A stretch of 64,000 nucleotides of DNA from Massospora cicadina (taxonomy: Eukaryota; Entomophthoromycota; Entomophthoromycetes; Entomophthorales; Entomophthoraceae), in the NCBI GenBank assembly GCA_022478985.1, contig JAKSZP010000193.1, positions 62,001-126,000 on the forward strand, in the 5' to 3' direction. Positions 1 through 10,410 of the stretch are shown here, piece after piece. Each line of letters starts with the position of its first letter. Within the stretch, counting starts at the first letter, position 1. The position numbers were made by a program, and so were the translations under genes. The notes beneath the pieces were generated by a model. That model was not told the DNA's origin. It ran no database searches and saw only the letters and a list, made by a program, of their open reading frames with translations.

Positions 1-830
1 ACATTTGACTTTTTGCCTACTACGGTAAAACGTGACATTTTGGAGCAACACCTGAAAGATAGTCTCGCCATATATGGCGAAATACAATCTTTCGAAATGC
101 AACGTTTCATGCTGATGCCACACCTGTGCACTGGCAAAGCCATCGCAGTTCTGACCCCAACTGAGGAGATCGCGAAGGACCTAACCCAGATCCCGCACTC
201 CACCTTTATTGACATCGCAGGGCACACCACCCACCCATTCTGGGTAACCGTGGACAGCGCGCCCCCATTTGCACCCACTGTGATGCATTCAGCCATAAGG
301 CGCACGCATGCCCCATCAAAGAGGGCGTCACATTCCAAGAGCACCCCTCAGCGGCCATGGCCAGCGGAGAGGTGCACTATGAACCAACCGCAAGCACCAA
401 GGAGGCTTTCCCGTGGGGAGCACAAGGCTGCTACCTATAGGTAAAGCCCATCTCCCCACAGGAGCAGAAGAAGGCCAAGCAGGCCCATAGGACCGCGGCC
501 AAGGCCATTGCCACCATCCCACACTCACAACGCCAGGAGGACATGGAGACCTTCATGGTGGAAGCAACTCAGGAATCCATCACCCAATCAGATTGGGAGG
601 CCCATGCCAAAAGGGCCACTAAATCTGAGGATCCAATGGGAGATCTAATCTCACCCAATTGCTGCACCCAAGCCCTGGTCAAGACCGTTTTGGGACCTAT
701 TTCAACCAAAAATTTTTTTTGCCCCACTCGACGGTGCACCGAACTTATCCGCACCGCAAAAAATTTGACCGACGTCGGGAAAACAAAAAGCGAAGGCCAA
801 AGCCAATGTGACTCTTTCCACAAAAATTAA
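1..830 (+). pseudogene. LINE family 1 ORF1 (gag-like, zinc knuckle), copy A, partial
   Basis: ORF1 proteins of this class bind the element RNA and form the particle used for target-primed reverse transcription. The N-terminal third is outside the window; by alignment with copy D it starts near residue 158. Visible parts are the LPTTV...LEQHLKD...YGEIQSF segment, an FWVTVD stretch and, after a one-base loss near position 260, the zinc knuckle CTHCDAF..H....C in another frame. A second shift lies between about 440 and 540, after which QSDWEAHAKRATKSEDP continues to a stop at 830. Most differences from copy D in the first 110 bp are CpG transitions. Non-functional as it stands. Confidence 0.85.
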
Positions 831-940
831 CAAAAACCCTGATAGTGTTGCTGCTAATACCCGCGCTGCTGTGAAAGCCTGTGGGGACCTGGAAGAGGCT
901 GGTGGGCCCAGGGGCCCACCCCCTTGCACCTAAGGTGCGA

Positions 941-3900
941 TGGGAGAAACCTTCACTCTAGGGATGTTGAATATTGCCAGACTCAAGGCCTCCCCGTCCC
1001 AGGCTAGGAAACTGAGTTTTTTACAAAAAATTTACCCATGGATATCCTGGCCATCCAGGAGTCCCACTGTCCATGAGGTTCAGAGGAAGCTTGGAAAACA
1101 ATGCTCCTACCATCCCTATCCTTTTGGTCAAAGCACTGTGGGGTGCTAATTCGGAAAAACAATTTTTCAAATTTACATCTTCAGAAACATTCCTAAATGG
1201 CCGAGTGCTTGTTGTCACCTTCTCATGGGCCAATGTTGCACACACAATCGTCAACATTTACGCCCCAAACGGTGCACATGAGCATCGGGAATTTTTCTCA
1301 TCGGTCAAATCCCTCCCGCTACCCCCAATTCTTTCCTAATTGGCGACATGAACTGTTGGCTAACCTCACCAACGGACCAGTGGCCGCCCTCACCCCACGC
1401 CCCACAGGGTCACGTAGAACTACGCGTTCTAAAAGCCACCCTTGGGTTAATGGATGCACTGCTGCGACATGCCCCACTGCTTGAAAACATGACGCATCCC
1501 CACATCCACAACGGCCAATTAAGGTCCATGACCCGCATCGACCTTATTCTAGTGCTGGCGAAATTCCAACCCCACATCTCCCACTTCAAAACAATGAAAA
1601 TGGAATTCTCTGACCACCGACTGGTCTCGATAACATACCACTTACCCATCACAGCTGCAAAGGCCCCACATTGGTGCAAAATCCGCCCCCCAGAGCTCAC
1701 GTCACCAGGATTTTCCATGTGGGTGGAAGAGGCAACTTTGGCAAAATTGTTTGTTGCACCATTTTGCGTGGACCCCATTTCCACATGGGCAACTTTCAAA
1801 GAAGACACCATCCACCACTATCGCCATCTCTCATCCAGACGCTCACAAGCCACATCGGCGGTTATATCATGCACACTGGCAGAATTGGCCCACTTGGAGT
1901 CCAACATTCCAGCCTCAGGATATAGCCCTGCATGGGGCCAGAAGTGGGTGGAGGCAGCCGCCCACCTCAATGTACTTGAAAGGCAACAAAAACATCGGGT
2001 TTGTGTCCATTACAGGGCCACACGCATCACTAAAGGTGACAAGTGCACCGCATACTTCTTCAAAAAAATTTTTGTACCACGCCAGAGCGTGGCCTGCACA
2101 CAGGTGCAAAGATCGGATAATTCCATTGTGGACACACCAGCTGAAGTGGCAATTGAAATGCAAAAATATTACTCCAAGTTATACTGAGCTGAATCAATTC
2201 AGCTGGCTGAAATGGCAGAATTTCTCAACTGAGCTCATATCGCACCATTTTCTGATACCCGGAAATAATGAATTTAATTACTCTGAACGAATTATGGATA
2301 GCCATTCACGGTGCGTCAAACCAAAAATGCCCAGGCCCAGATGGCATTCCATATGAGTTCTACAAAAAATATTTTAAATATATATCCCCATTGCTGCTAG
2401 CCTCACTCAACCAAAGCCTGTTGGAAACGCGCCTCCTACCAGGAGGACATGAGGCCTTTATGGTCACACTCTTCAAGAAAGGGGATAGGCTAGACTTAGA
2501 CAACTGGCGCCCCATTTCTCTAACAAACACAGACACCAAAAATTTAACCAAAATCATGGCTAACCGTTTAGGGACTGTAGCATCTGCCACCATCTCCCCA
2601 GAACAATTTGGTTTCATCCCCAGAAGGTAGATTTAGGATAACGTGCACTCTGTGGCTAATGTGTGTCAGTCCACAGCCTCTGGGGCACTTGTATTCTTGG
2701 ACCAACAAAAGGCCTATGATAGAATAAACTGGGAATACCTTAGGGCCTGCCTCCAACAATTCCGCCTACCTCCCCGCTTCATTAACTGGATGATGCTGCT
2801 CACGGAATCTGCAACAATGGAAGTGCGCGGCCCAGGTTTCCTAACGGAAGTAGTCCGTCCTCAAAGGGGCCTGCGACAAGGGGACCCCCTCAGCCCACTC
2901 TTATACAACTTCAGCCTCGACCCACTACTGCGAAATGTGAATGCCCAACTCACTGGGGTCCATGTGCCAGGCCAAACCCCAGTCAAGATGATGGCATTTG
3001 CAGATGATTGCGTGGTGGGGGTGTCTAATAACAAAGATGCATGCACGCTTGAAGCCCTCATCCAGGAATATTCCCGGGTAAGCAACGCGGCACTGAACGC
3101 CTCCAAAACCAAAATCATCCTCCTTGGTCGGTTTCAGAACTGCTGGGCCCCAGCGAGTAGTTCCCAACCCGGCCCATCTGCTCGCCCACGTCCACGCCTT
3201 ACTAACTCAACACACACCGCTCCACTGGTGCTCCCCTTTGTGCCACGTCCTACCATAGGACTGGTACGCCATCTGGGCGTGTGGATGGAGGCAGGCGGAT
3301 ATGCGTCAGCAGTAATGGAGTGCCATATACTGGACAACGTGACGAAGCGAATCGCCACTCTCAGAGCCCACCCTACTACCCTCACTGGCAGGGTTGTTCT
3401 TGCCAACTCTATGCTCCTATCCAAAGTCTGGTTTGGAGCCCACGCCATCCCCTTCTCCCCAAGCTTCTTCAAATCCCTGTATGCTTTGCTACAAGGTTGG
3501 CTTTGGTCAGGCCGCCCTCCACCAGTACGGCTAGAGGTCATGTTTGGCCCTCATCATCATGGTGGCATGGGCCTACTTGACTTCAAAGCCCATGCCGCCA
3601 AGATCCTGGGCACCTGGATCGCGGCCGTCACTGCTCCTATACTCCCATCCCAACACTGGTCCTGCGCGGCTCGCTCCAACTTCTCCCGAGCCTTGGGCCT
3701 CAACAATCCATCAAACCCCCACTCCCTGATGAAATACCTCGCATCACACACATTGGCCACAGGTCCTCACGGGACCAAAACCCACTACAAACGAATCCTA
3801 CTCTCCATGCGAAGCGCAGAGTGGAGAATTCGTATTAGTGGACATACAACCCAAAGAGGCCGCCCCTCTCCTCAGTTCACACAAGAGGTACAGGGGCTAC

Positions 3901-4607
3901 CCATCCATGATGGCGTGATCCCCATTCGACCCCAAGTCCTATCCAGGGTGGACTACCTGGACATGTTGGACATCCCTTATTCCACTGAGACCCAAAAGAC
4001 TATCTGGAAATATGCACACCATCCTCTGTTGCAGCCTCAAGTCCGCTCCCATGTGTGGCGCTGCCTGAGGCGGGTGTATCGTACAGCTGAGCGCTCTAAT
4101 GCTTTACACTCATACTGTGTCGTGTGTGGCCAGTATGGAACGCTGTTCCACCGCCTGGAGAAGTGCCCCACCTCTAAAGTAATATGGCGCGAAGTCCAAC
4201 GTCTGCTAGGCCAGGATCAAACACATCCCTTCAGTCTGTCAAGAGATATGTTTGCTTCATCAATGGCCTCCCCCTCCCACCCTCCCTCCGTGCTCTGGTG
4301 GTTGCAATCGCCATGTGGACTATCCACACGATTGTCTTGGATGCCATCGCTGGATCCATCCCCACCCCTCCCTGAAGCTGTCCACAGATTCCGGTCTCAT
4401 TTGGTGTATCACTTTCAAGCGTGGATGTTTGGATATCTCCCACCGCGTCGCCAACAGCTGGTCTCCTCCTGGTTCCCAGTCTGGTTCATCAAATCAGACC
4501 CCTTCCTCCACACGTGCTCAATAGTGGCTACGTCCCCTACACACGTTCCCTCCCCTTCCCATAAGTGGCGTTCCCGCTGGCAACAAGAGATAGCATCGCT
4601 TCTCTGA
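941..4607 (+). pseudogene. LINE family 1 ORF2: APE endonuclease - reverse transcriptase - CCHC finger, copy A
   Basis: ORF2 nicks target DNA and copies the element RNA from the nick. Start chosen at the ATG of MGETFTLGMLNIA. The endonuclease covers about 941-1800 in several frames: LNIA near the start, an AIQESH motif (ETH in the family), IYAPNGA and SDHRLVS, the usual metal-binding and catalytic landmarks of AP-like endonucleases. The reverse transcriptase (about 2268-3130) shows PGPDGIPYEFY, NWRPISLTN, AYDRINW, RGLRQGDPLSPLLYNF and an intact FADD active site near 3000. Two premature TAG stops at 2628-2636 stand where copy D reads Ser and Trp. The frame from 2643 to 4607 is then open for 654 codons and carries the finger C-x2-C-x7-H-x4-C at 4116-4166. 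No RNase H domain is recognisable. Confidence 0.9.
4116..4166 (+). other. C-terminal zf-RVT-like finger of LINE ORF2 (copy A)
   Basis: CVVCGQYGTLFHRLEKC, spacing C-x2-C-x7-H-x4-C, followed by an IW motif as in the zinc-binding region found after many LINE reverse transcriptases. The same finger occurs in copies C and D, so it is a conserved family feature. Confidence 0.85.
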
Positions 4608-4685
4608 GGTGCCTCCCCTGGTACTAAGTTTTGTCTCGTCTGAGTCATATTCGGAAGTGTCCGTCCCATGGTCGGCCTTCCCCAC

Positions 4686-4710
4686 AATAAATTTAAATTT
4701 AAATTTAAAT
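4686..4710 (+). repeat. LINE family 1 3' tail: short AT-rich repeats
   Basis: The element ends in AATAAATTTAAATTTAAATTT-type repeats rather than poly(A). Copies C (45863-45884) and D (50662-50678, reverse) end in the same kind of AAATTT tail, so the tail is a property of the family. Confidence 0.85.
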
Positions 4711-4859
4711 AATCAATTACTTAGACTCACTTAGAAAGGTTATAAGATGAATTTGATTTATCAAATTTTGCATATAAATTGGGAAGGATCAAAGGACCAT
4801 CAATGGGAGTAATCTATCAGCATTGATGGTTTTCTCAAAGAGTTTATTTTTGAGTCAAC

Positions 4860-5260
4860 TATCAAAATCTAACAGATGCCTCCAACTTTGCTATAGCGGT
4901 GGCCCTATTACAAGTAGGTGAAGATGGTTTTGAGCATCCGGTGGGATATTTTTATAGGAAGATGTCTCTTTAAGAGTTAACTATGCCATGTATGATAAAG
5001 AATTATTGGAAGTGGTTAAGGTGCTGAACTATTGGCACCATCACTTTCATTGCTCATCCCAAACCTTCTGTGAATGTATGTCAGGCAGATGGCAAGTAGA
5101 AAATAGACTGGCCTACCAGCCTGAATGCTGGAGCATCCAAGTGGTGGACCAGAATGCCAGGGGCACTGCTGTTGGTATGACGGATATGGAACTGGAAGGA
5201 AACTTAAATCTCAACCAAAAAAAACGGAAATTTGGGGGAGGGTATATTTATTGGGAAATT
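4860..5260 (+). pseudogene. RNase H of chromovirus H, decayed
   Basis: The RNase H domain of Gypsy Pol removes the RNA strand during cDNA synthesis. Readable segments are TDASNFAIAVALLQVGEDGF, HPVGYF and YDKELLEVVKVLNYW, in the order seen in the family, with a stop and a frame change between them. After about 5080 the expected TDHxAL region is only vaguely recognisable and the frame ends at 5260. The 150 bp between the LINE tail and this segment should hold the reverse transcriptase-RNase H connection but show no clear motif. Confidence 0.8.
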
Positions 5261-5362
5261 TAAGGGAAGAGAATCGACCAACAATTTTCTCAGGGTGATG
5301 TGCCCAATTAAAAAGTCATCAATTTTTGGGGAAAATAAGCTGGGATCAGGTCCTGCAGGTTT

Positions 5363-5775
5363 GACCTAAGTGGTGAACTATTCAGGAATGGGCGGGTTAG
5401 TTCACTGGGGACCATCATTAGCAAAATTCAGCGATGAGCCAAATTTCAGTCAGTTCAACCTAAGTGGTGAACTATTTGGAGATGGGTGGGTTAGTTCACT
5501 GTGGACTGATATTTGCAAAATTTGGTGATGAGCCAAATTTCAGTCAGTTTGACCTAAGCGGTGAACTATTCAGAGATGGGTAGGTTAGTTTTCTGGGGAC
5601 TGACATTGCTAAGTTTGGCGGCAGGCCAAGTTGCGGTCAGGTCAAACTAAGAGGTGAACTATTTGAGAATAGGCGGGTTAGTTTTTCTCGGGACTGACAT
5701 TGCTAAGTTTGGTGGCAGGCTGGGTTGTGGTCAGGTCAACCTAAGAGGTTAACTATTTGGGAATAGGAGGGGGGA
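5363..5775 (+). repeat. 94-bp minisatellite, about 4.4 copies, inside chromovirus H
   Basis: Five starts of the motif (GA)CCTAAGnGGTGAACTATT at about 5363, 5457, 5551, 5644 and 5738, period 93-94 bp. Each unit also contains GGGTTAGTT and a GGGACTGACATT-like segment. Copies differ by about 10-25%. It lies between the RNase H remnant and the integrase zinc-binding region and has no coding frame. Confidence 0.9.
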
Positions 5776-6275
5776 AGATTTTTGATCATCATGTAAACAG
5801 AATTTGCAACCGTCAGGTGTTCTGACTGATAGCTCGGCCTTCATAGCTTTTTGACCATTTGAAATCTGAGTATCCGGCTGATTGCCGCTCAAATTAGTTG
5901 CAATTAATTCCATTTTGGTGATCTCAGCGCAGATTTTTAATAATTTATTGTGAAAGTTCTGCTGAGGAGAGTGCAAGTACCAAAATTGGGATCCAAAGCT
6001 GAAGGACCATTTTCCAGCACTCGTTTACCACGTGAGCGAGATCGCCCTGGGTAATGGGGGTATGGCCATCCTCTTTGGTATTTTCTTGCTCAGGAACAGA
6101 AGGTTGGCCCAATTAATGCCCAGCGGACGTTCCTCGGGACTTACGATGTATAGATCACCATGCCTTGCAGTACTACCACGCACCTCATGTCTTAACTCTA
6201 TCGAAGACCTGCTGGCATGAGCCCTAGCCCAAATTTGCGTTTTCTTATGAGTCTACTAAGTGCAAGGAAAATGGT
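5776..6275 (+). other. Connector between minisatellite and integrase, no clear gene
   Basis: About 500 bp with short broken frames only. By position this was the RNase H-integrase linker of chromovirus H. No motif could be assigned. Confidence 0.6.
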
Positions 6276-7824
6276 TTGGAGGATGCTTTGAGTCTCAACC
6301 CTGAACTAGCTCCAAATCCTAAGGAGATAGAGGTGCATAATAACCATTTGATGATTCCACTGGGTAAGATTGTGTCTCAACTTCCTTCCCCCTTGGCCAA
6401 TGGGCCAGCTCTTGCTCCTCTGGAAAATGTGGAGGAATATGGTATGTTCAGAAAGCTAGTCCTTTCCAAGCCTTTTTCAGCCAACTATGCTATGGTCCTT
6501 GCTAAGAGCACATTGAATCAGGAGGACGTTACCAGAGGTTACCATGTAAAGGATGAGATGGTGTGGTTTCAGGGGTGCCTATGGATTTCTGCTAGACCAT
6601 TTCGCCTGGAAATCATCCAGGATCATCATGACGGAATCACCGTTGGTCATCCTGGGAAGGAGATGACCATGGAGCTAATTCGCCACACTTACAATTGGAA
6701 GGAGGTAACCACACGTGGGCAGGTATTTTAAAAAGTGCCTAATATGCAACCAAATGAAACTGAATTGTCAGCCTCTAGTTTGTGTTGGTACCAGTTCAAA
6801 AGGCTGAAGGGCCTTGTACATCTCTATCAGTTGATTTTATTGTGGAATTGCCTGCATCTGATGGTTACAATGCCATCATGGTGGTGATGGACCACTTTTC
6901 AAAGTTCACTAACTTTATTCCCTGCAGAACCACAGTCACCGCGGCTGAGATGGCAAGGCTTTTTGTCACTCATGTCTTCGCTTTTCATGGTGTCCTAAAA
7001 TAATTAGCAATCATGGACCCTAGTTTACCTCCATCTTTTGGGAAGAGTTGTGTAAGACACTTCAGATTTGTCCCTGCCATTCAACTTCCTATCATCCCCA
7101 ATCAGATGGGCAGACTGAACGAGTGAACCAGTGCCTCAAACAGTTCTTTCATTGTTATACTGCCACAAATCATTCAGATTGAGTTTCCCATCTCCCCATG
7201 GCCCAATTCAGTTATAAAAACGCCCAAAATGCACCAATCGGTTGTTTCCCCTTCTTTGCCAGCTATGGCTTCAATCCCGCCCTCAACATGGAGCCCAGTT
7301 GTGGATCCAAGGTGGAAGCGGTGGTGGACTTTGCAAAATTGATCAAGAAAGTACACCAGAGGTTTAGCACAGTTTTTAGATGTGGAAATGCAGGTTTACA
7401 AGGAGATCGCTGATGGTAAAAGACAAGTGAGTCCAGCGTACAAGGAAGGAGATTTCATGATGTTGGATTCTAAAAACATCCAATCATGCAATCATGCAAA
7501 AAATTAGGACCTAAGAGGATTGGGCCATACTGCGTCATCAGAAAGGTGGGCCACGCCTCATACCAGTTGGATCGCCCACCTCATTTCAAATCTTTTCAGT
7601 ATTCCATAAAAGCAAGCTCACGTTGTTTGAGGGTCCCCCACCTGAGACTCCTGAGACTTATCTCGTGGATGGGGCGCTGGAGTGGGAAGTGGAGGAGTTT
7701 GTAGCCTCTCGTTAGGTAAGAAGAAGACTTGATTTATCTTGTATCCTGGAAGGAATTTGATGTAGCGGAGAACAGTTGGTCTCAGCAAATAATTGCGCCC
7801 ATGCCCAAGACTAAAATGTAGCAT
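6276..7824 (+). pseudogene. Integrase with C-terminal chromodomain, chromovirus H
   Basis: Integrase inserts the cDNA and the chromodomain steers it to modified histones. In order: zinc-binding HH-CC region (6600-6760: QDHHDGITVGHPGKE, then CLICNQMK after a frame change), catalytic core from 6782 (SVDFIVELP with the first Asp, VVMDHFSKFTNF), second Asp in SNHGP (a changed residue) near 7010, third acidic site in PQSDGQTERVNQ near 7100, a GPKRIGPYCVIRKVGHASY segment at 7507-7570 (GPY/F type), then the chromodomain (about 7640-7800: LEWEVEEFVASR, YLVSWKEFDVAENSW). At least five stops or shifts. The same chromodomain, diverged, appears at 35838-36130 on the minus strand. Confidence 0.88.
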
Positions 7825-7945
7825 TTTACAAGAGTTTCCCTAACGCCGCAGGATCAAAGTCCATGAAAGCCATTGCCACCATGAAGTTGGCACCTACCCA
7901 CAAAAACTTTCCCTGGGAAAATGCCCCTCGAGGGGGTGGAGACTA

Positions 7946-7963
7946 AAAAAGAGGAGAGGGTAG
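7946..7963 (+). promoter_or_regulatory. Polypurine tract before the H 3' LTR
   Basis: AAAAAAGAGGAGAGGGTAG lies directly upstream of the LTR start TGTCATG, the position expected of the plus-strand primer of an LTR retrotransposon. Confidence 0.75.
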
Positions 7964-8517
7964 TGTCATGTTTACATGACCTTCTTGAGGGCACCAAAGG
8001 CAAGGACAAGGCTGGGTGGCAGGAGGTCCAAAATGTTAAGCTTTAAGACCTTTATAACCTAAATCACACCTTGGACCAACTCTGGGTACAAGCCAGGTAT
8101 GCCCAGGTTGGTACAAGTGAGGTGCATAACGCCCAGCCCCTTGTTTTGGCCCTTGCATTAAAACGGATGAGTTTTTTACTTAACAATGATAGCTCAATTT
8201 GGTGCATCAGTGAATGGGTTTTTGAAACCCATTCAATTTACTTAATTACTAGCTCAGGATGTGCTCAACTTCAATTGATCACTTGAGTCAGGTCGATTTT
8301 GAAGTACATTATCTAGTCAGAATTAAGTGTGCGCTTATTGGTGCATCTAGGCTTTGTACCACATTCTTCAATTAATGATTTCCCCAAGTTGGCTTAACTA
8401 TGTTTGCTCAAGACCAACCTTTCTCATTGGTCATTTTTCTATAATAAGCCCTTCATTAGTTTAACAGTTTTTCATATGTTGACTTGGGCAAACCTGTGCG
8501 CAGACCTCTTTGAGGAG
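7964..8517 (+). repeat. H-type LTR ("LTR G"), left part of the 3' LTR of H
   Basis: Starts TGTCATGTTTACATGACC. Homologous to solo copies at 17897-18781 (minus), 42357-43260 (plus) and 36547-39367 (plus). Shared blocks include CTTGGACCAACTCTGGGTA and GCCCAGGTTG. Interrupted after 8517 by element B; the right part is 12814-13154. Total without B is about 895 bp, matching the 885-bp solo copy. Confidence 0.9.
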
Positions 8518-9241
8518 TGTCAGTCATTCACCTTCTTGACTTAGGAGAAAGAATGTTGGAGGTATGAGTGCTCCCTTACTGCTACCATGATTGGCCCATC
8601 TCCTGCCCAATCTTCAAATAATATTGTGGTTATCAATGTTATGAGTACCAATGGCGAAAAGACCTTGGCGGATTCTTGGTGGAATCCTAACTATCAGAAA
8701 AATATGGATTATAACCAAAATCGGCGTAATAAGGTAAGAACTAATAATAGGAATTCTCCAACTTCTTGACCAAATTTGAGGTGTTCATTACCACACAAAT
8801 CTGACCACCTCTGAGGTGAGAAGATTTTACTCGACAATGATAGGGTAAAAATTAACAAATCATTACCACACAAATCTGACCACCTCCAAGGTGAGAAGAT
8901 TTTACTCGCTGGTGATTGGATACAATTTATCAAAATGTTACCACATGGGTCCGTTTTGCCTCAAAAAATTTATCTTTGTTATGATAGGCCAAAAGCCTAT
9001 ATTACCTAATTTGGATGACTCAGCTTTATATACTTTAGCCTCAAATACCCATAGTCTCAAAATTTGAACTAGTTTAATTAGGAAATACTAGTATTGAGAA
9101 AAGGACCTTTCTTGGTTTTGACCTGCATAAACAATAAAAGATATAAAAATTTTAACAAAGCGTTATTTATTATTTTTTTTTAAAAAAAGCAAATTACCCA
9201 CCTTAACAAAAAATTTGTGGCATCCATTGGTGGATCCCACA
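8518..9241 (+). repeat. 5' LTR of element B
   Basis: 724 bp, TG...CA, paired with 12015-12808. Contains two 75-bp tandem units (8786-8935) where the 3' LTR has three. Confidence 0.92.
8786..8940 (+). repeat. 75-bp tandem repeat in the B 5' LTR (two units)
   Basis: Units start with CATTACCACACAAATCTGAC at 8786 and 8861; a third, partial start TGTTACCACA is at 8936. Each unit carries the palindrome-like CACCTCTGAGGTG or a variant of it. Confidence 0.88.
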
Positions 9242-9244
9242 AAC

Positions 9245-9260
9245 TGGTGCTCACTACAGG
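9245..9260 (+). promoter_or_regulatory. Primer binding site of element B
   Basis: TGGTGCTCACTACAGG begins three bases after the 5' LTR. Starting with TGG it fits the CCA end of a tRNA. Element F has a very similar site (TGGTGATCAATACAGG), so both probably use the same tRNA. The tRNA was not identified. Confidence 0.7.
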
Positions 9261-9297
9261 GGCAATACCCTGATTACTTTAATAAAGTATTAAAGCA

Positions 9298-10267
9298 ATG
9301 GAGGCTGTAAACGTCAGCAGCTCTCCTGAATCATGATTAGTTGCTCTCAAGAAGCAACTAGCCAGCTCTTTCTCTCATCTCAAAAGGCTAGAGCAATGGC
9401 CATTCAAATTACCTATAAAGGACAGATACACCCCGGGTGAAGGGAGCATTGCTTTCTTTTTGTACGTTTATGAAGCTGCAATGGATGGCGCCACTGATAA
9501 ACATAAAGTTCAGTACATTCTTCCATGTTTAAGCTGCAAAGCCCAAGAGTTGATTGTTCCTCACCTGGATCCTCAGCACACCTAGCCCGATGTTAAGAAG
9601 GCCCTCTTGGCTGAATTTGGATCCAAGCAGAGCTTATATGGGGAAAACAGGCTTTCGCGCGCCTTGTCATGTATGGGGGTGAAACCCTCGTTAGTTTTGC
9701 TGAGCATTTCTATTTCACTGCTCAAAAGCTGGCTACGTCTAACCTGCTTACACTGGATGATGCTATCGCCGCCATATTAATAAGGTTAGCTTCACAACCC
9801 TCTCTTGCCAGGCATAATATATCAGTGAAACGCCACTTTACAACCTTCTGTGATATATAAGAGGCTTTGTTAGACGTCGCCCATATTCCTTTAGGTGAGC
9901 TGCGGCCTATTGAACCGTTGGAAGTGAGGCCACCTGTGCCTATTCTCCCTGCAAAACCTGCTTCTTCGGTGCAACTTAAAATGGACATCTCTCATTTATG
10001 TAAAGCGGAGATCTCTACTGTGGTTTCCCCTTCAGTTCAGCAACAAGTGCGCGCCCTAAGGGTATATCCTCCAGCACTACTGGGGTGGTGAAAATGCCAG
10101 TTAAAGCGAAGCTAATTACCCAACCTCTCATAGCTGTCTCCCCTACTTTAATTGCAGCTTTGCCCATGGTTGAGAATACCGCTGAGGCTGACTCTGAGGG
10201 GGTTACGATGATGTTGGGTACTATTTATTGGGAGCTCCCGCGGAAATGGAGGTCCCTGATCGCCTAA
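9298..10267 (+). pseudogene. Gag of element B, broken
   Basis: Gag forms the virus-like particle. Reading from the ATG at 9298 (MEAVNVSSSPES) the frame runs through PIKDRYTPGEGSIAFFLYVY, QYILPCLSCKAQELIVPHL and LLAEFGSKQSLYGENRLSRA, a typical fungal Gypsy gag layout, with a stop and a shift near 9670. It resumes as GGETLVSFAEHFYFTAQKLA (9673) and continues with stops through a Pro/Val-rich part to 10267. No zinc knuckle is visible. The frames overlap or adjoin closely, so this was one protein. Confidence 0.78.
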
Positions 10268-10410
10268 ACGCCGAAGTAGTAGATGAAATCACCATACCTG
10301 AGGATACCTACCTCCATCAAGTTATAGGTTGTATGGCAATTATTGTCACAGCCAGCAACGCTGATCAGCTCCTATCGAGCTTAATTCGCCCTTTACAGTG
10401 AGGGCATACC

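Larger units (their letters stand above)
1..4710 (+). mobile_element. LINE family 1, copy A (non-LTR retrotransposon, 5' end outside window)
   Basis: A two-ORF non-LTR retrotransposon: ORF1 (RNA-binding, gag-like) then ORF2 (APE-type endonuclease, reverse transcriptase, C-terminal Cys-Cys-His-Cys finger), ending in a short AT-rich tail instead of pure poly(A). It aligns along its whole length with copy D (50662-55945, minus strand) and, over the last 1 kb, with copy C (44895-45884). Compared with D it lacks about 480 bp at the 5' side, which lie left of the window. It interrupts chromovirus H, whose RNase H segment starts about 150 bp after the LINE tail. Copy A is dead: frameshifts in ORF1 and in the endonuclease, plus stops in the reverse transcriptase. 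Confidence 0.92.

Noticed and set aside
5363..5775. CRISPR-like array
   Set aside because: The 94-bp units are contiguous, with no unique spacers, in a eukaryotic retroelement.
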